Assembly (NCBI RefSeq): GCF_030146175.1
Contig: NZ_JASLCE010000095.1
Span: 1 to 9,773, forward strand
Direction of reading: 5' to 3'
DNA length: 9,773 nucleotides
Source: Flavobacterium sp.
Lineage (GTDB): Bacteria; Bacteroidota; Bacteroidia; Flavobacteriales; Flavobacteriaceae
Position 1 is the first letter of the stretch, and each line of letters starts with the position of its first letter. The position numbers were made by a program, and so were the translations under genes. Shown piece by piece: positions 6,813-9,773 of the stretch. The notes under the pieces are model-generated. The model worked only from the letters and a program-made list of their open reading frames with translations, did not search any database and was not told the origin of the DNA.

Positions 6813-9254
6813 TTAAATGTTTCCAATTCGTATGACATCTGCAAATAGTCCCGATGCAGTTACTGCGGCTCCGGCTCCGGCGCCTTTAATCTGCAACGGC
6901 TGTTCGGCGTAACGATCGGTATAAAACAAAACAATATTGTCTTTGCCTTCCAAATGGTAAAACGGATGTTCCTTTTGGATATATTGTAGTCCCACGCTGG
7001 CTTTTCCGTTTTCAAATCGGGCGACATATTTTAGACGACAGGATTGCTGTTCGGCTTTATTATATAAGGCTTCAAAATGGGAAGCATGTTGTTGTAGGGA
7101 CTCAAAAAACGCAGCAGTTGATTCGGCTTCTAAAACAGGATCCGGTAAAAAAGAATCGTTTCCAATCGCGTCGATTTCCATCGGATAACCGCTTTCGCGA
7201 ATCAGAATCAGGATTTTCCGCATCACATCGATACCACTCAGATCAAGCTTTGGATTGGGTTCTGTATAGCCCTCCTGTTGTGCCTGAAGTACAATATCGT
7301 GAAAGCTTTTTCCGGATTTAAAGTTGTTAAAGATAAAGTTTAAACTACCCGATAAAACCGCTTGAATCTGATGTACTTTATCACCCGATGCAATTAAGTT
7401 TTTTAAGGTGTCGATAATAGGCAATCCGGCACCGACATTTGTTTCGAACAGGAAAGGCGCATTGTATTTTTTGGATAGCTTTTTTAATTGCTCGTATTCG
7501 GAATATTCCGAGGAACAGGCAATTTTATTACAGGTAACCACGGCGATATTTTGAGAGAGGAAGCGTTTGTATAGCGAGGCTATTTTTTCGGAAGCGGTAT
7601 TGTCAATAAAAATACTGTTCGGAAGATTTAATGCTTCAATCCGGTTTATAAAGTATTCCGGGTTGCTGTCTTCGCCCGATTCCAGTGCGGCTTTCCAGTT
7701 GTCGAGCGCGATACCATCCACATCAAAGTGCATTTTACGGGAATTGGAAATCCCAACAACGCGGAGGTTTAATCTCAGGTTATCCCGTAAATAGTCTGCT
7801 TGCTGATGGAGTTGTTCGAGTAATTTTCCACCCACATTGCCCACGCCACAAATAAAAAGATGCAACTGTTTGATATCATCTTCAAAAAAACATTCGTGCA
7901 GTACATTCAGTGCCTTGACAACGTCTTTTTTATCGATAACAGCCGAAATATTGCGTTCGGAAGCACCCTGAGCAATGGCGCGAACATTGACGTTGTTTCT
8001 TCCGAGTGTACTAAACATCTTACCGCTTAATCCCTGATGACTTTTCATGTTTTCGCCTACCAATGCAATAATGCTAAGGTTTTTTTCCAGATATACCGGT
8101 TTGATTTTTTGCAATCGGATTTCGTGTTGAAACAGCATATCAATTGCTTTTTTAGCGCGTTGTGCCTGTTCTTCCTGTATACCGATACAAATGGAATGCT
8201 CCGAAGAAGCCTGCGTAATAAATACGATATTAATTCCTTCGCGGGCAACGGCTCCGAACAGCTTTTCGGAAATTCCGGCCACGCCAATCAGCCCGGATCC
8301 TTCCAGTGTTAGCAGCGCAATGTTTTCGATATGACTGATCCCTTTTACGGGTTCGTTGTTGGAAACGCAATCCGAAGTGATATACGTTCCCGGTGCTTCC
8401 GAATCAAAAGTATTTTTGATATAAACCGGAATGTTTTTGTTGAGTACCGGCTGTAATGTAGGCGCATAAAGAACCTTGGCTCCAAAATGAGACAATTCCA
8501 TGGCTTCTTTATAACTGATTTCGGCAATCGCACGCGCTTGTTTTACGAGCTTCGGATTGGCGGTATACATACCATTTACGTCGGTCCATATCTGTAACTC
8601 AAGTGCATCCAAAGAAGCCGCAATAACAGCCGCAGTATAATCGGAACCACCACGACCAAGAGTTGTAGTATGTCCATTAGGGGACTCGGCTATAAAACCG
8701 GGAAGTATGGTAATGTTGGCCTGGTTTTTATCGAAATAATACTGGATGGCATAATTGCTGGTTTCGAAATCAACAGCGGCGTTTCCAAATTGTTCGTTGG
8801 TTTTGATCAGTTCCCGACTGTCGCAATAGGCAACTTTACCGGCATCGGATTGTAATTTTGCAAATAGGATTCGGGATGAAAATAATTCTCCATAAGACAG
8901 GATGGCATCGTTCGTTTTTGCCGATAGTTCGCCCAATAAATAACAACCGTCTAAAAGGGAAGCAATAGTCACTAAGCCGGATTCGATATAGGATTGCAGT
9001 TCGCTATTATTCTGATCCGGAAGTAGTTTTTGTACGACTTCATAATGTCTTGTTTGAAGTTCGCTTAGAATATTTTTATAGTGATGATCACGGTTTTTAG
9101 CCCGGTTAATGGCCTCCGATAACGAATCGGTTACACCAGCCAAAGCCGATACAACCACTGCTTTTTTTCCGGGTATATTTTGCATTACTGCGATAGCCTT
9201 TTTGATATTCTGTTCGTTTGCGACAGAAGTACCTCCAAATTTTAATACTTTCAT
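6813..9254 (-). CDS. thrA: Bifunctional aspartokinase / homoserine dehydrogenase
   Basis: This 813-residue fusion catalyses the first and third steps of threonine synthesis: aspartate to aspartyl phosphate, and aspartate semialdehyde to homoserine. Aspartokinase motifs are KFGGTSVANEQ (5-15), LGRGGSDYTAAV (199-210) and WTDVNGMYTANP (223-234). A regulatory region of paired ACT-type domains follows, at about 310-460, with ITQASSEHSIC (346-356) and IAQGASERNISAVI (427-440), suggesting feedback inhibition by threonine as in enteric ThrA. The homoserine dehydrogenase half starts near 464 with the NAD(P)-binding CGVGNVGG (469-476) and contains FETNVGAGLP (603-612) and EPNPKLDLSGIDV (665-677). The ATG at 9252-9254 places KFGGTS at its usual distance. 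It is the first structural gene of thrABC, preceded by a threonine-rich leader and terminator. The asd step is absent here. Confidence 0.97.
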   Translation of the reverse strand: MKVLKFGGTSVANEQNIKKAIAVMQNIPGKKAVVVSALAGVTDSLSEAINRAKNRDHHYKNILSELQTRHYEVVQKLLPDQNNSELQSYIESGLVTIASLLDGCYLLGELSAKTNDAILSYGELFSSRILFAKLQSDAGKVAYCDSRELIKTNEQFGNAAVDFETSNYAIQYYFDKNQANITILPGFIAESPNGHTTTLGRGGSDYTAAVIAASLDALELQIWTDVNGMYTANPKLVKQARAIAEISYKEAMELSHFGAKVLYAPTLQPVLNKNIPVYIKNTFDSEAPGTYITSDCVSNNEPVKGISHIENIALLTLEGSGLIGVAGISEKLFGAVAREGINIVFITQASSEHSICIGIQEEQAQRAKKAIDMLFQHEIRLQKIKPVYLEKNLSIIALVGENMKSHQGLSGKMFSTLGRNNVNVRAIAQGASERNISAVIDKKDVVKALNVLHECFFEDDIKQLHLFICGVGNVGGKLLEQLHQQADYLRDNLRLNLRVVGISNSRKMHFDVDGIALDNWKAALESGEDSNPEYFINRIEALNLPNSIFIDNTASEKIASLYKRFLSQNIAVVTCNKIACSSEYSEYEQLKKLSKKYNAPFLFETNVGAGLPIIDTLKNLIASGDKVHQIQAVLSGSLNFIFNNFKSGKSFHDIVLQAQQEGYTEPNPKLDLSGIDVMRKILILIRESGYPMEIDAIGNDSFLPDPVLEAESTAAFFESLQQHASHFEALYNKAEQQSCRLKYVARFENGKASVGLQYIQKEHPFYHLEGKDNIVLFYTDRYAEQPLQIKGAGAGAAVTASGLFADVIRIGNI

Positions 9255-9299
9255 AGTACTATATGTTATAGCCTGTAACTGTTTGCAGTGAAAGGCGTA

Positions 9300-9347
9300 G
9301 GATTGAAAAATAAGAATAAAAATGGAGTCGTTTGAAAATAAACGACT
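9300..9347 (-). terminator. Attenuator terminator in the thr leader
   Basis: On the minus strand AGTCGTTT (9340-9347) pairs exactly with AAACGACT (9326-9333) around ATTTTC. CCATTTTTATTC and TTATTTTTC follow. The stem is short and AT-rich and the U-tract starts 3 nt late, so strength is uncertain. It lies between a Thr-rich leader peptide and thrA, about 70 nt before the thrA ATG, where an attenuator is expected. Confidence 0.65.
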
Positions 9348-9348
9348 T

Positions 9349-9432
9349 AGCGGTGTTAGTAAATAACACGCAACTACACTGGACTATATGAAATGATTAT
9401 ACCCCGGACGGGGTAGTTGTTGTTGTAGTGGT
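9349..9432 (-). promoter_or_regulatory. thr attenuator control region with alternative pairings
   Basis: Several stems can form on the minus strand. The Thr codons can pair with the RNA just after the leader stop: plus-strand 9413-9419 (GTAGTTG) with 9371-9377 (CAACTAC), or 9424-9429 with 9373-9378. TACCCC and GGGGTA make a six-base hairpin over the last leader codons (9400-9415). GTGTTA and TAACAC form a hairpin at 9353-9369, just before the terminator. A ribosome paused on the Thr codons would prevent the first pairing. I could not find an antiterminator stem that clearly overlaps the terminator arm. Confidence 0.5.
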
Positions 9433-9504
9433 AACAATAGAAATGACAGCCGAAAAAGATTCGGTTGCTATAAGGAACTTATATTTTCTATTGTCTGTTA
9501 GCAT
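9397..9504 (-). CDS. thrL: Threonine operon leader peptide (attenuator)
   Basis: This 35-codon frame opens with ATG at 9502-9504 (MLTDNRKYKF) and ends TAA at 9397-9399. Residues 25-31 are seven consecutive threonines (codons ACC ACT ACA ACA ACA ACT ACC), preceded by ISIV and followed by PSGV. Threonine makes up 9 of 35 residues, with Ile and Val codons nearby. Position (first frame after the promoter, upstream of a terminator and thrABC) and composition match thr operon leader peptides, which sense charged tRNA-Thr through ribosome pausing. The peptide itself need have no function. It shows no sequence similarity that I can recognise to enteric ThrL beyond the Thr run. The ATG lies 5 nt after the -7 box, so translation may be leaderless. 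Confidence 0.85.
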   Translation of the reverse strand: MLTDNRKYKFLIATESFSAVISIVTTTTTTTPSGV

Positions 9505-9509
9505 TATTA

Positions 9510-9537
9510 CAAATATAGGAGTTTTTGTTTAGAAAAA
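9510..9537 (-). promoter_or_regulatory. Promoter of the thr operon
   Basis: On the minus strand TATATTTG (9510-9517) is an exact TAnnTTTG match. Upstream only TTT (9535-9537) is present at 17-nt spacing, so the -33 box is weak. Initiation a few nucleotides downstream would fall at or next to the leader-peptide ATG (9504). Confidence 0.65.
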
Positions 9538-9555
9538 GCTTTTTTTGTAAATTTA
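9525..9555 (+). promoter_or_regulatory. Divergent promoter for nnrD
   Basis: TTG (9525-9527) lies 20 nt before TAAATTTA (9548-9555), five of six consensus positions. Initiation near 9561 would leave about 18 nt before the ATG. It overlaps the upstream part of the opposing thr promoter, so the two could compete. Confidence 0.45.
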
Positions 9556-9579
9556 TAGAATGTCAAAAAAGGATAGTAT

Positions 9580-9773
9580 ATGGACAATCTGATAAAAGTC
9601 GATAAAAATATAGTGTTACAACGGTTTCATCCCATCGGTAAATTTTCGCATAAAGGGATACAGGGACATGCTTTGATCATCGGTGGAAGTTATGGTAAAA
9701 TTGGCGCGCCTTGTTTGTCGGCTAAAGCCTGTTTAAAATCGGGTGCAGGACTGGTAACGGCCTATATTCACAA
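9580..9773 (+). CDS. nnrD: ADP/ATP-dependent NAD(P)H-hydrate dehydratase, 5' part
   Basis: NnrD repairs hydrated NAD(P)H, returning it to NAD(P)H at the cost of ATP or ADP. Only the first 64 codons are present; the gene runs off the right edge. RFHPIGKFSHKGIQGHALII followed by GGSYGKIGAPCLSAKACLKS and GAGLVTAYIH is the recognisable opening of the YjeF C-terminal (ribokinase-like) domain, with the glycine-rich GGSYGKIGA loop. This domain begins almost at the N-terminus, so the protein is not fused to an upstream NnrE epimerase as many homologues are. AAAGGAT lies about 6 nt before ATG (9580-9582), one of the few Shine-Dalgarno-like sites here. It is divergent from the thr operon. Confidence 0.9.
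   Translation, partial: MDNLIKVDKNIVLQRFHPIGKFSHKGIQGHALIIGGSYGKIGAPCLSAKACLKSGAGLVTAYIH

Overview
The window looks like chromosome of a member of the Bacteroidota, most likely Flavobacterium or a close relative. This rests on three signs: protein style, promoter-like sites matching the group's TTG-(17 to 23)-TAnnTTTG consensus, and start codons that mostly lack a Shine-Dalgarno sequence and follow A-rich stretches. Assignment is by eye, without a database search.

Left part (1-2035): the distal half of a type II CRISPR-Cas locus. It has the 3' part of cas1, a complete cas2 overlapping it by 4 nt, a terminator readable in both directions, a short AT-rich leader, and an array of 12 repeats of 50 bp with 11 spacers (ten of 30 nt, one of 29). 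The array follows cas2 directly, with no csn2 or cas4, so II-C is the best subtype. cas9 should lie just outside the left edge. Repeats decay at the right end, so new spacers probably enter beside cas2. The repeat read on the minus strand (GTTGTGAATTCC...) carries a promoter-like TTG-N21-TAGTTTTA. The decayed last repeat is followed by a small hairpin and a T-run, making it a weak tracrRNA candidate.

Middle (2036-2602): a small two-helix membrane protein gene of unknown function (2191-2436), two strong hairpin terminators, and between them a GC-rich structured element that may be a dispersed repeat.

Right part (2603-9254, all minus strand): yebC, gcvT and a compact thrA-thrB-thrC operon. ThrA is a fused aspartokinase-homoserine dehydrogenase; with ThrB and ThrC it covers aspartate to threonine, lacking only aspartate-semialdehyde dehydrogenase. 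gcvT and yebC appear to have their own promoters. The gcvT terminator shares bases with the yebC promoter.

The 325-nt gap upstream of thrA (9255-9579) is the most informative non-coding stretch. It holds an unlisted 35-residue leader peptide with seven consecutive threonine codons, followed by hairpins and a U-rich terminator before thrA. This is the layout of a threonine attenuator. The leader ATG lies only 5 nt after a perfect -7 box, so its mRNA may be leaderless. A divergent promoter reads into nnrD (NAD(P)HX dehydratase), cut by the right edge.

I saw no tRNA, rRNA, insertion sequence or clearly new enzyme system. The novelty is regulatory: the thr leader, the promoter-bearing CRISPR repeat, and the terminal repeat with its tail.
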